From JBHJOF01 sp050330055 (GTDB lineage Bacteria; Pseudomonadota; Alphaproteobacteria; Kiloniellales; JAKSDN01): a stretch of 10,151 nucleotides of DNA. Location: the NCBI GenBank assembly GCA_050330055.1, contig JBHJOF010000056.1, forward strand, positions 1 through 10,151. Direction: 5' to 3'. The translations under genes and the position numbers were made by a program. The notes beneath the pieces were generated by a model that searched no databases, had not been told where the DNA came from, and saw only the letters and a list, made by a program, of their open reading frames with translations. Below, piece after piece: positions 1 to 6,661 of this stretch. The stretch's first letter is position 1; the number at the start of each line of letters is the position of its first letter.

Positions 1-711
1 CGCAATGCCGGTGGCAGCCTGCGGCAGCACCACCTTGCGGAAAGCCTGCAGCCGGGTGTAACCGTCGACCATGGCGGCTTCCTCGTACTCCGGCGGGATC
101 TCGTCCATGAAGCCCTTGAGCAGCCATACCGCCAGGCTCATGTTGACCGCGGTATAGAGGATGATCATGCCGAGGTGCGTGTCGGACAGGCCGAGCTCGC
201 GATACATCAGGTAAATCGGGATCGCCACGGCGATCGGCGGGAACATGCGCGTCGAGAGGATGAAGAACATAAGGTCATCCTTCAGCGGCACGCGAAAGCG
301 CGAGAAGGCATAGGCGGCGAGCGTGCCGAGGAAGACCGAGAGAAAGGTCGAGCCGAAGCCGATGATCAGCGAGTTCGTGTAGCGGTCGACGAAACGCGAG
401 GGGCCGGTGATCACCATGTTCCGCTTGCGCACCAGCTCGTCGTACCAGCTCTCGGCCGGCGGCAGGCTCGCCATGTACTCCGGCGTCTGGCGCGAGCGGC
501 TGGTGAAGAGATTGACGTAGCCTTCCATCGAGGGCTCGAAGAAGACCTTGGGCGGATAGGCGATCGAATCGGGCGGCGTCTTGAAGCCGGTCAGGAAGAT
601 CCAGAGCATGGGGATCAGCGCAACCAGGGCGTAGCTGATCACCAGAACTGCGGCCAGGCGCCGGGTGAAGGGCGAGGGCTGCAGCGGCGTGCGGGCGACG
701 GCGGCGCTCAT
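1..711 (-). CDS. CUT1-type ABC importer permease, MalG-like (C-terminus outside window)
   Basis: Inner-membrane permease subunit of a carbohydrate-type ABC importer. 237 residues are visible from ATG at 711 and the frame is still open at base 1, so the C-terminal part is missing. A first membrane segment lies at about residues 19-41, followed by a long periplasmic stretch (42-110), the NSL motif at 113-115 and further hydrophobic segments. The cytoplasmic EAA loop that docks the ATPase is clear: EYEEAAMVDG at 208-217 and a conserved LP at 229-230. The start overlaps the stop of the upstream permease by four bases (ATGA), showing translational coupling in one operon. The loop between the first membrane segment and the NSL motif carries about 30 extra residues (roughly 72-105, charged, includes PPAESWYDEL) compared with what I would expect for MalG. 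The substrate cannot be read from the permease. Confidence 0.93.
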   Translation of the reverse strand, partial: MSAAVARTPLQPSPFTRRLAAVLVISYALVALIPMLWIFLTGFKTPPDSIAYPPKVFFEPSMEGYVNLFTSRSRQTPEYMASLPPAESWYDELVRKRNMVITGPSRFVDRYTNSLIIGFGSTFLSVFLGTLAAYAFSRFRVPLKDDLMFFILSTRMFPPIAVAIPIYLMYRELGLSDTHLGMIILYTAVNMSLAVWLLKGFMDEIPPEYEEAAMVDGYTRLQAFRKVVLPQAATGIA

Positions 712-1667
712 CGGTTCTTCACCACGTTGAGGAACTTGACGAAGACGTTGGCGGCGCCGAACACGGTGACAAAGAGGATCACTGCGAAGGCCGCGCTGTA
801 GCCGGTGCGCCACTTCTCGAAGGCCTCGCGCTTCAGGTTGATGGAGGCCAGCTCCGTGGTCGAGCCCGGCCCGCCCGAGGTCAGCTCCACCACCATGTCG
901 AACATCTTGAAGTTCTCGATGGCGCGGAACAGCACCGCCAGCATCAGGAAGGGCAGCACCATGGGCAGGGTGATGGTCCAGAACTGGCGCCACTGCGAGG
1001 CGCCGTCGACCTCAGCCGCCTCGTAGATGTACTCCGGGATCGAGCGTAACCCGGCCAGGCAGATCAGCATGACGAAGGGCGTCCACATCCAGGTGTCGAC
1101 CAGGATGATCGACCAGGGCGCCAGTTCGACGCTGCCGATCATGGTAAAGGAGCCGGCGTCGACGAAGAGGTTCACGATCGCATTGAAGATGCCGATCTGC
1201 GGCTGGTAGAGGTAGGTCCAGAAGGTGCCGACCACGGCCGGCGACAGCATCATGGGCAAAAGAATCAGGGTGGTCCAGGCAGTGTGGCCCTTGAACTGTC
1301 GGTTGATCAACCAGGCCAGGCCGAAGCCGAACAGCACCTGGAAGAAGATCGACCAGCAGACGAAGTGCGCCGTGGTCTGCAGATAGCCCCAGACGTCCGC
1401 GCTGCCGAGCAGCCGCTCGTAGTTGCGCGTGCCGACCCATTGGATCGGCACGCCCGGCCGGTTGGCGCGATAGTTGGTGAAGCTGAGGACGATATTCCAG
1501 ATCAGCGGGAAGATGTTGATCGCCAGCAGGAGGGCGATGGTCGGTCCGACGAACCACCAGGCGATCGCCCGGTCCGACAGGCCGCGCAGCGAGCGGGCGC
1601 CGCTGCGCGCCGCGATCCGCGCCGCCATGCCGCTATCCGCTGCCTGCTTTGCCGCTGCTTCGCTCAT
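708..1667 (-). CDS. CUT1-type ABC importer permease, MalF-like
   Basis: Inner-membrane permease that pairs with the MalG-like subunit encoded downstream. I chose ATG at 1667 (319 residues). The frame stays open to a TTG at 1706, but the ATG has a GGA element about 6-8 bases upstream and gives a normal N-terminus. Residues 1-33 are a cytoplasmic Ala/Arg-rich tail. Membrane segments are evident near 35-62, 98-121, 131-153, 184-207, 233-252 and 289-311. The EAA loop reads EAAEVDG at 216-222, ending with TLP at 233-235. Residues 261-270 hold the TSGGPGSTTE stretch common in MalF/UgpA-like permeases. It follows the binding-protein gene across a 107-base gap with a strong hairpin, and is coupled to the next gene by an ATGA overlap. 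Family assignment is secure; the sugar or other substrate is unknown. Confidence 0.94.
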   Translation of the reverse strand: MSEAAAKQAADSGMAARIAARSGARSLRGLSDRAIAWWFVGPTIALLLAINIFPLIWNIVLSFTNYRANRPGVPIQWVGTRNYERLLGSADVWGYLQTTAHFVCWSIFFQVLFGFGLAWLINRQFKGHTAWTTLILLPMMLSPAVVGTFWTYLYQPQIGIFNAIVNLFVDAGSFTMIGSVELAPWSIILVDTWMWTPFVMLICLAGLRSIPEYIYEAAEVDGASQWRQFWTITLPMVLPFLMLAVLFRAIENFKMFDMVVELTSGGPGSTTELASINLKREAFEKWRTGYSAAFAVILFVTVFGAANVFVKFLNVVKNR

Positions 1668-1711
1668 CTCGTCCGCCGATCCGTCCACCGGGCAAGGAGC
1701 AATCAAACCCC

Positions 1712-1755
1712 GAGCCTTCGGGGGCCGGCCGGCTGACTAGCCGGCCCCCGGGCTC
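1712..1755 (-). terminator. Strong intercistronic hairpin between binding-protein and permease genes
   Basis: A perfect 11-bp stem pairs 1719-1729 with 1740-1750 around a 10-base loop. A further 5 bp (1712-1716 with 1751-1755) continues it past a two-base bulge at 1717-1718. An alternative 8-bp stem uses 1727-1734 and 1739-1746. In minus-strand reading it begins 20 bases after the binding-protein stop and ends about 45 bases before the permease ATG. After it the transcript reads GGGGTTTGATTG, a poor U-tract, so I infer a partial terminator or 3'-end stabiliser rather than a full stop. Such hairpins are known between binding-protein and permease genes (malE-malF) and raise the amount of binding protein relative to permeases. 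Confidence 0.72.
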
Positions 1756-1770
1756 CCCATCATAACGCCA

Positions 1771-1782
1771 AGATCTAGATCT
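1771..1782. repeat. 12-bp perfect palindrome at the binding-protein stop codon
   Basis: AGATCTAGATCT spans the last codons and the stop of the solute-binding-protein gene. It is a perfect palindrome but short and overlaps coding sequence; I assign no function. Confidence 0.3.
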
Positions 1783-3097
1783 TGCCGTCGTCCTCGAAGG
1801 TGTCGGTCCAGTCCTCGATCAGCTTGTCGAGTGCTTCCTGCGCCGTGCCGACGTCGGCCACTACGTAGTCGTGGACCCGTTTCTGCATGGCCAGCAGCAG
1901 CTCGGCGTAGGTCGGCTCCTGCCAGAAGTCCTTGACATTGCGCATAGCCTTCAGGAAGTCGGCGGCGTAGGGGGCCGTGTTCGGGAAGTTGGGATCCTCG
2001 AGCACCGCCTTGTGGCAGGAATAACCGCCCAGCGCCCACCACTTCTTCTGCACCTCGGGTTCGGCGAACCACTTGATGTACTCGAGCGCCATGTCCTGCT
2101 TGTCGGAATAGGCAACGACCGAGATGCCCTGGCCGCCCAGGGTCGAGGCCTCGACCTTCTGGCCCGGGTTGACGAAGAAGCCGGACCTGTCGCCGCCGAC
2201 GTCCTCGTCCTTCAGGATGCCGGGGAAGAAGGCGAACCAGTTCATCTGCATCGCGACCGTGCCGGACTTATAGGCGTCCAGGTTGGTGGTCATGTAGGCG
2301 TCGGAATGGCCCGGTGGGACGCAGCACTTGTAGAGCTCCTTGTAGAACTCCAGAGCCTCGGCCGCCTCCGGGCTGTTGACGTAGCCCTCCATGTCGTAAG
2401 GCTTGTCGGGGTTCTCGTACTGGAAGCCCCAGGCATACATGGCCGCCGTCACGCCCATGGTGATGCCTTCCGAGCCGCGCTCGGTATAGATGCCCATGCC
2501 GTAGACGGTCTTGCCGTCGATGTCGCGGCCCTGGAAGAACTCGCCGACCTCCTTCAGCTCGTTCCAGTTCTTGGGCACGTCCAGCTCGCGGCCATAGGTT
2601 GCCTTGAACTCTTCCTGCAACTCCGGTCGCGAGAACCAGTCCTTGCGATAAACCCAGCCCAGCGCGTCGCCCATGGCCGGCAGGGCCCAGTACTCCGACT
2701 CGCCTTTGGGCCAGGTCGAATAGGCGTAGACCGTGGCCGGCAGGAAGTCGTCCATCGAGATGCCTTCCTGCTCGAAGAAGTCGTTCAGCTTGACGTAGTG
2801 GCCGTAGGTGGCGGAGCCGCCGATCCACTGGCTGTCGCCGATCAGGACGTCACAGAGCTTGCCGCCCGAGTTCAGCTCATTGAGGAAGCGGTCGGCGAAA
2901 CTGGTCCAAGGCACGAACTCGTACCTCATCTTGATGCCGGACTTGGCCTCGAAGTCCTTGGACAGTTCCTGCAGCGCGTTCGCCGGGTCCCAGGCGGCCC
3001 AGCAAAGCGTCAAACTCTTGTCCTGTGCCTGGGCGCCGACCGCCGCGGCGCCGACCGCGAGGGCCGATGCAATGAGCATCGTCTTCAAGCTGCGCAT
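1775..3097 (-). CDS. Extracellular solute-binding protein, family 1 (ABC importer)
   Basis: Periplasmic receptor of the importer, 440 residues, a usual length for family 1 (MalE/UgpB-like) proteins. A classical Sec signal peptide is visible: a basic N-terminus (MRSLK), a hydrophobic core 6-21 and an AQA motif at 22-24 with likely cleavage before Q25. The mature start has the typical first beta-strand and helix pattern (LTLCWAAWDPANALQELSKDFEAK is residues 29-52 in outline), then DVLIGDSQW at 83-91, the ALPAMGDALGWVYRKDWF region at 138-155 and MQMNWFAFFPGIL at 283-295. The mature protein has five cysteines (32, 82, 258, 259, 361), so one or two disulfides are possible. It starts at ATG 3097 behind a strong GGGAGGAG ribosome site. 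First gene of the operon; the two permeases follow. Many aromatic residues fit a sugar-like ligand, but the ligand is not identifiable. Confidence 0.95.
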   Translation of the reverse strand: MRSLKTMLIASALAVGAAAVGAQAQDKSLTLCWAAWDPANALQELSKDFEAKSGIKMRYEFVPWTSFADRFLNELNSGGKLCDVLIGDSQWIGGSATYGHYVKLNDFFEQEGISMDDFLPATVYAYSTWPKGESEYWALPAMGDALGWVYRKDWFSRPELQEEFKATYGRELDVPKNWNELKEVGEFFQGRDIDGKTVYGMGIYTERGSEGITMGVTAAMYAWGFQYENPDKPYDMEGYVNSPEAAEALEFYKELYKCCVPPGHSDAYMTTNLDAYKSGTVAMQMNWFAFFPGILKDEDVGGDRSGFFVNPGQKVEASTLGGQGISVVAYSDKQDMALEYIKWFAEPEVQKKWWALGGYSCHKAVLEDPNFPNTAPYAADFLKAMRNVKDFWQEPTYAELLLAMQKRVHDYVVADVGTAQEALDKLIEDWTDTFEDDGKI

Positions 3098-3186
3098 GGG
3101 TCTCCTCCCTAGAAGTTCGCAGTTTTGCGAGGTTGCTTTTACTTGGCGGGGCTTGCCGGGCGGCCGTCGCCCCTGTCCCGCTCGTT

Positions 3187-3223
3187 CGGTTTAGCTGCGC
3201 AGTTTATAAACTAAACTAAACCG
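3187..3223. promoter_or_regulatory. Candidate operator: nested inverted repeats in the divergent control region
   Basis: Outer arms CGGTTTAG (3187-3194) and CTAAACCG (3216-3223) are perfect inverted copies. Inside lie the 12-bp palindrome AGTTTATAAACT (3201-3212) and the 8-bp palindrome CTGCGCAG (3195-3202). CTAAAC is tandemly repeated at 3211-3216 and 3216-3221. The AT-rich island is unlike its GC-rich surroundings and covers the -10 and spacer of the importer promoter. I infer a binding site for a dimeric regulator, probably one responding to the importer substrate. The regulator gene is not in the window. Confidence 0.6.
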
Positions 3224-3230
3224 TGGTCAA
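3203..3230 (-). promoter_or_regulatory. Sigma-70-type promoter for the ABC importer operon
   Basis: Minus strand: -35 TTGACC (3230-3225), a 16-base spacer, and -10 TATAAA (3208-3203). This would start transcription near 3196 and give a leader of about 100 bases before the binding-protein ATG at 3097. The match is good for a GC-rich genome and the elements are overlapped by the palindromes described separately, which suggests repression at the promoter. Inferred from sequence only. Confidence 0.6.
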
Positions 3231-3280
3231 GATGGAATCACATGCCGCAGTGCAGCAGAAAAGCGAGGGTTCGGGCGCGC

Positions 3281-3310
3281 TTTACAGCGGCGCGCAATCG
3301 CCCGTAAAGT
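3281..3310 (+). promoter_or_regulatory. Weak candidate promoter for the amidohydrolase gene
   Basis: TTTACA (3281-3286), an 18-base spacer and TAAAGT (3305-3310) form a tolerable -35/-10 pair on the plus strand. CTTTAC (3280-3285) and GTAAAG (3304-3309) are also inverted copies of each other, so the same bases could be a protein site instead. No better plus-strand promoter is visible between the importer promoter and the gene. Confidence 0.3.
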
Positions 3311-3313
3311 TTG

Positions 3314-3321
3314 ACTAAACC
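3314..3321. promoter_or_regulatory. Distal copy of the CTAAACC element
   Basis: ACTAAACC here repeats the 8-mer at 3215-3222 exactly, 99 bases away, and CTAAACC also occurs inverted at 3188-3194. It lies about 60 bases before the amidohydrolase start. It could be a second operator for the divergent gene or a partner site for DNA looping. Inference. Confidence 0.4.
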
Positions 3322-3325
3322 AGAA

Positions 3326-3360
3326 TGCGATGAACCGCGCGCCCGCGCGGCAGCATCGCG
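3326..3360 (+). other. Leader hairpin upstream of the amidohydrolase ribosome site
   Basis: A two-part stem: GCGATG (3327-3332) with CATCGC (3354-3359), then a small internal loop (AA opposite CAG), then CCGCGC (3335-3340) with GCGCGG (3345-3350) closed by the loop GCCC. It ends about nine bases before the GGGAGGAG ribosome site near 3369-3376. A stable leader structure at this place could affect mRNA stability or translation. No ligand-binding class is recognised. Confidence 0.45.
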
Positions 3361-3382
3361 CTACCACCGGGAGGAGAGTGTC

Positions 3383-4678
3383 ATGGCCGAATCCGGTTCC
3401 GCCGGCCCGATTCTGTTCACCAACGTGTCCGTGCTCGACGGCAGCGGCGCCAAGCCCTTCGCCGGCGAGGTGCTGGTCGAGGGCAACCGCATCAAGGCAG
3501 TCGCCAAGGGAGGCGGGCTCGCCCGCGACGGTGCCGAGCTGGTCGACGGCGGCGGTGCGACCCTGATTCCGGGCCTGATCGAGGCGCACGCGCATATCTC
3601 CTTCTGCGACACGGCGAGCCTCGAGGCGCTGGGCGACATCCCGCCCGAGGAGCACACGCTCAAGGCCATGAAGTACGCTCGCATCATGCTCGACCAGGGC
3701 TTCACCGGCCTGTTCAGTGCGGCCGCCGCGAAGCCGCGGCTCGACGTGGTGATCCGCAACGCCATCGACGAGGGCGAGATTCCGGGCCCGCGCATGCGCG
3801 CCGCCAGCCCCGAGCTGACCGTGACCGGCGGCCTGGGCGACGTGCGCCGGGCGCACATGTACCGCGAGACCTTCGCCATCTGCTGCGACGGCGCCGACGA
3901 GTTCCGCCGGGTCGCCCGCGAGATGTGCCGCGAGGGCGTCGATACCCTGAAAATCAATCCTTCCGGCGACGAGTTCGTGCCCTTCGCCCGCGCCCACCAG
4001 ACGGTGATGAACGAGGCCGAGGTCGCCGCGGTCTGCGAGGTCGCCCGCTCGCGCGGCAAGATGACCGCTGCCCATGCGCGCTCGGCCGAGAGCGTGAAGA
4101 TGTGCCTGCGCAACGGCGTCGACGTGATCTACCACGCCACGCTCTGCGACGAGGAGGCGCTCGATATGCTGGAGGCGCGCAAGGACCAGGTCTTTGTCGC
4201 GCCCGCCGTCGGCATCATGTACGCCACCTCGCGCGGCGAGGGCGCCAAGTGGGGTCTCGATGAGCAGCACCCGGTCGCGCTCTACTTCCGGCGCGAGCTG
4301 GATATGTGCATCGAGAACATGAAGGTCTTGAAGAAGCGCGGCCTGCGCATTCTGCCGGGCGGCGACAACGGCTTCGCCTGGAACCCGATCGGCACCAATG
4401 CCCGGGACCTGGAACACTTCGTCACGCTGCTCGGCTTCAGCCCGCTCGAGGCGATCACGGCGGCGACCAAGCTGGGCGGCGAGCTGATGCAGATGGGCGG
4501 CGAGCTGGGGCAGATCCGCGCCGGCTACCTGGCCGACCTGCTGCTGGTCGACGGCAACCCGCTGGAGGACATCACCATCCTGCGCGACCGCGAGCGGCTC
4601 AAGGTGATCGTGAAGGACGGCGCCTTCCACAAGCGCGCGGCGCTGCAGCAACGCGCCGCGGTGGCGGCGGCGGAGTAG
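3383..4678 (+). CDS. Metal-dependent amidohydrolase (imidazolonepropionase-like family)
   Basis: Probable cytoplasmic hydrolase of the amidohydrolase superfamily, 431 residues. ATG at 3383 sits behind GGGAGGAG about 7 bases upstream; the frame opens earlier at a TTG (3311) but without a ribosome site. An N-terminal beta-sandwich part (NVSVLDGSG, 14-22) leads to the metal motif HAH at 69-71. K190 in DTLKINPSGD is the likely carboxylated lysine bridging two metals, H231 (TAAHARS) and H251 (IYHATLCDE) are further ligands, and D328 (GGDNG) is the catalytic aspartate. The C-terminal GYLADLLLVDGNPLEDI (381-397) is the typical return to the beta-sandwich. The set HxH, K, H, H, D matches binuclear members such as prolidase-like and imidazolonepropionase-like enzymes, so hydrolysis of an amide, cyclic amide or Xaa-Pro bond is likely; the substrate is unknown. 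No signal peptide. Divergent from the importer operon and convergent with the FecR gene (6-base gap). Confidence 0.9.
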   Translation: MAESGSAGPILFTNVSVLDGSGAKPFAGEVLVEGNRIKAVAKGGGLARDGAELVDGGGATLIPGLIEAHAHISFCDTASLEALGDIPPEEHTLKAMKYARIMLDQGFTGLFSAAAAKPRLDVVIRNAIDEGEIPGPRMRAASPELTVTGGLGDVRRAHMYRETFAICCDGADEFRRVAREMCREGVDTLKINPSGDEFVPFARAHQTVMNEAEVAAVCEVARSRGKMTAAHARSAESVKMCLRNGVDVIYHATLCDEEALDMLEARKDQVFVAPAVGIMYATSRGEGAKWGLDEQHPVALYFRRELDMCIENMKVLKKRGLRILPGGDNGFAWNPIGTNARDLEHFVTLLGFSPLEAITAATKLGGELMQMGGELGQIRAGYLADLLLVDGNPLEDITILRDRERLKVIVKDGAFHKRAALQQRAAVAAAE

Positions 4679-4684
4679 TCTGGC

Positions 4685-6244
4685 TCAGGCCTCGACCACG
4701 GCGGGCGCGGCCGGTGTGACGGTCACATTGTCGATCAGCAGGCCGGAGTCGACGATGGTATCGTCGACGTCCATCACGCCGATCGCCAGCTGGTAGGTGC
4801 CGTCCTCTGGCGCGGTGAAGCTGAAGCTGCTCAGGAAGCCGGTCTCGTCGACGAAGCGCGTGTCGGACGCGACGAGGGCCGTCGTCGTGTCTGCCAGCTC
4901 GGTCAGCACATCGTCGATGAGCACGAAGGCGAAATCGTTGACCTCGCCGGCCGCCGGAATCTCGTCGGTCAGGAAGTTGAAGTCGAAGGACAGCGCGTCG
5001 CCCGCCGCCAGGGTGAAGCTGGCGGTGATCACCGAGCCCTCGGTCGCCGTACCGTTGCCGAGGCCGGTCAACGAGCCGAGCGCGAGTCCCAGCAGGTCCT
5101 CGATCGAAGCAGCGCTCTGCGCGCCCGTGCCGGTGGTGATGAGCGCCTGATTGAGGCCTTCGGTGGGCCCCGAGTTGAAGGCGGCCGTCTCGATGGTCGC
5201 GGCGCCGACGGTCTCCCAGCCGGTGAAACCGGTCTCGAAACTGCCGTCGACCGGGCCGTCCACCGGCGGCGGCACCACGCTGCCGTCACCGCCGTCGTCG
5301 CCGGCCGCCGCTGCCAGGAAGATCAGGTTGGGATTCTCCTGGAGGAGTTCCTCGACGATCTGATCGACCAGCGCCTGCAGCTCCTCCAGCGTAAAGGACG
5401 GCACCTCGCCGCGCGGCCCGCCGGCATCCTCGTCGCCGGCGCCGTCGTCTTCCGGCTCGGGGGACTGGGGCAGCACCCGGGTGCCGCCATTGCCGCCGTC
5501 CTGGTCCTGCTCGCCCGCTTCCGGCGTCACCAGCTCCAGGATCTTCGGCAGCAGCAGGCCATAGACCGACTGCTCGGCCTCGGTCATGGAATGGACCGTC
5601 AGATCGGCCTGATCGGCGCTGCCGACGTTGAGGGTATCGTAGGCCGTCGCCATCAGGGCCTGGGCGACCGCGTTGGAAAACAGGATCTGGCCTTGCAGCA
5701 GGGTAACCAGCAGGCGCACCAGGTCGTAGTCGCCGACCACGGCGGTGCCGCGCACGCCGATCGTGCCCACGGGCGTCGTCAGCTGCATGCCCGGCCCGCC
5801 GACTTTGGAGACCTCGCCGGTGATGAAGGAGAAGGAGCCCTGCAGCAGGCTGACCAGCAGCTCGTTGTCGCTGCCCGCCGGGTCATAGATCATGCGGTCC
5901 AGCACCAGCCGGCCATCGCCGGCCAGGGAGAACAGCGTGCCGTCGACGAAGGTGACGGTGAGCGACGATCCGGGCGGGGTGATCAGCTCGTCGTTCAGAT
6001 ACACCGGATCTCCCAACGCGAGTTGCTGCGAGCCGCCGGCGCGATTGACCCTGGCAGCGCCCTCCAGTTCGGTCACCGTACCGATCGGCTCGCCCGTCGC
6101 TTGCGCCAGTTGCACGGCGCCCGGATGGCTGGCTAGAGGTTGGCCGAAGCTTGGCTGATGAGTGTTTGACGGACTCGCCGGCCCGTTCCCGAACGGCACC
6201 CCCTCGAAGGCTGTGCCGACCATGGCCGACGGCGCTGTGTGCAT
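4685..6244 (-). CDS. FecR-domain protein with acidic linker and C-terminal beta-sandwich-like domain
   Basis: 519 residues from ATG at 6244, behind a GGGGGGA ribosome site; an upstream TTG at 6331 would add 29 Arg-rich residues and is unlikely. Residues 1-50 are a Gly/Pro/Ser-rich tail with no signal peptide. Residues 55-172 form a FecR-type domain: GTVTELEGAARV (55-66), the gate-like TFVDGTLFSLAGDGRLVL (98-115), and TPVGTIGVRGTAVVGDYD (157-174). The LLQG motif occurs twice (133-136, 182-185). Residues 241-330 are an acidic, Gly/Pro-rich linker around one helix (TLEELQALVDQIVEELLQE, 285-303). Residues 333-510 look like an extracellular jelly-roll module: SFETGFTGWE near the start, LSFDFNFLTDE (418-428) and DVDDTIVDSGLLIDNV (492-507) at the end. 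Family knowledge links such FecR proteins to surface or type I secreted adhesins, not to iron signalling. No sigma factor or receptor gene is adjacent. The function is not known. Confidence 0.8.
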   Translation of the reverse strand: MHTAPSAMVGTAFEGVPFGNGPASPSNTHQPSFGQPLASHPGAVQLAQATGEPIGTVTELEGAARVNRAGGSQQLALGDPVYLNDELITPPGSSLTVTFVDGTLFSLAGDGRLVLDRMIYDPAGSDNELLVSLLQGSFSFITGEVSKVGGPGMQLTTPVGTIGVRGTAVVGDYDLVRLLVTLLQGQILFSNAVAQALMATAYDTLNVGSADQADLTVHSMTEAEQSVYGLLLPKILELVTPEAGEQDQDGGNGGTRVLPQSPEPEDDGAGDEDAGGPRGEVPSFTLEELQALVDQIVEELLQENPNLIFLAAAAGDDGGDGSVVPPPVDGPVDGSFETGFTGWETVGAATIETAAFNSGPTEGLNQALITTGTGAQSAASIEDLLGLALGSLTGLGNGTATEGSVITASFTLAAGDALSFDFNFLTDEIPAAGEVNDFAFVLIDDVLTELADTTTALVASDTRFVDETGFLSSFSFTAPEDGTYQLAIGVMDVDDTIVDSGLLIDNVTVTPAAPAVVEA

Positions 6245-6304
6245 GCGTTCCCCCCAGGACGAGCGGGCCGCCGTTGATCTCCGTGCCCTTGCTCCACCGC
6301 GGGA

Positions 6305-6333
6305 ACAATAGCACGGGTACGCCGGGCGCAAAA
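6305..6333 (-). promoter_or_regulatory. Candidate promoter for the FecR-domain gene
   Basis: Minus strand: TTTTGC (6333-6328), a 17-base spacer and TATTGT (6310-6305), with an extended TGC before the -10. It would start about 55 bases before the ATG at 6244. The -35 match is modest. Confidence 0.35.
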
Positions 6334-6336
6334 TGA

Positions 6337-6640
6337 CCCAGAGGAACGGAGCCTAGACCGGGGCCGGCGGAGTCGTCCAGGGGCGGAGCCCTGGACTGTG
6401 AGGTGGCGCCGGACCTCGGCCTCGTCCATTGCCTGGCGGTCGCCGGCCATGACGATCTCGCCGCGGCGGCGCTCACGGGCGGCACGCCCAATGACATCGC
6501 GCCCGTCGACGGTGATGGGGCAGTGCCCGCCTGCTTTTTCGGCAGCGCGCGCAGATTGCCCAAGGTCTGGTCAGTTGGTGGCTGCGGCGGGCCGGGGTCG
6601 GCTCGCGCAGCTCTCGCGCAAGCCATTGAATCGCCTGACA
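6337..6640 (+). other. Gap without an assigned gene
   Basis: The 546 bases between the FecR gene and glnK contain no gene I can support. A plus-strand frame is open from 6337, and its stretch 6403-6530 has a high share of G/C third positions, starting at a GTG without a ribosome site. It runs on past glnK in the wrong frame, and its translation is not recognised. GGGCAGTGCCC (6518-6528) is a short palindrome. The gap may hold a decayed gene or only regulatory DNA. Confidence 0.3.
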
Positions 6641-6661
6641 CACGGCGCTCTGTAGCGGGAC

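Noticed and set aside
1871..3112. 413-codon open frame on the plus strand opposite the binding-protein gene
   Set aside because: Shadow of the binding protein; no recognisable domains, and the minus strand has a signal peptide and a strong ribosome site.
3211..3222. Tandem CTAAA units as a possible repeat array or CRISPR-like element
   Set aside because: Only two short units and no spacers; better explained as part of an operator.
3227..4651. 474-codon open frame on the minus strand opposite the amidohydrolase
   Set aside because: It is an antisense shadow in high-GC3 DNA, with a His/Ala/Arg-rich translation and no motif; the plus strand has a complete catalytic residue set.
4676..4687. Shared terminator between the amidohydrolase and FecR genes
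   Set aside because: Only six bases separate the stop codons and no hairpin with a U-tract is visible nearby.
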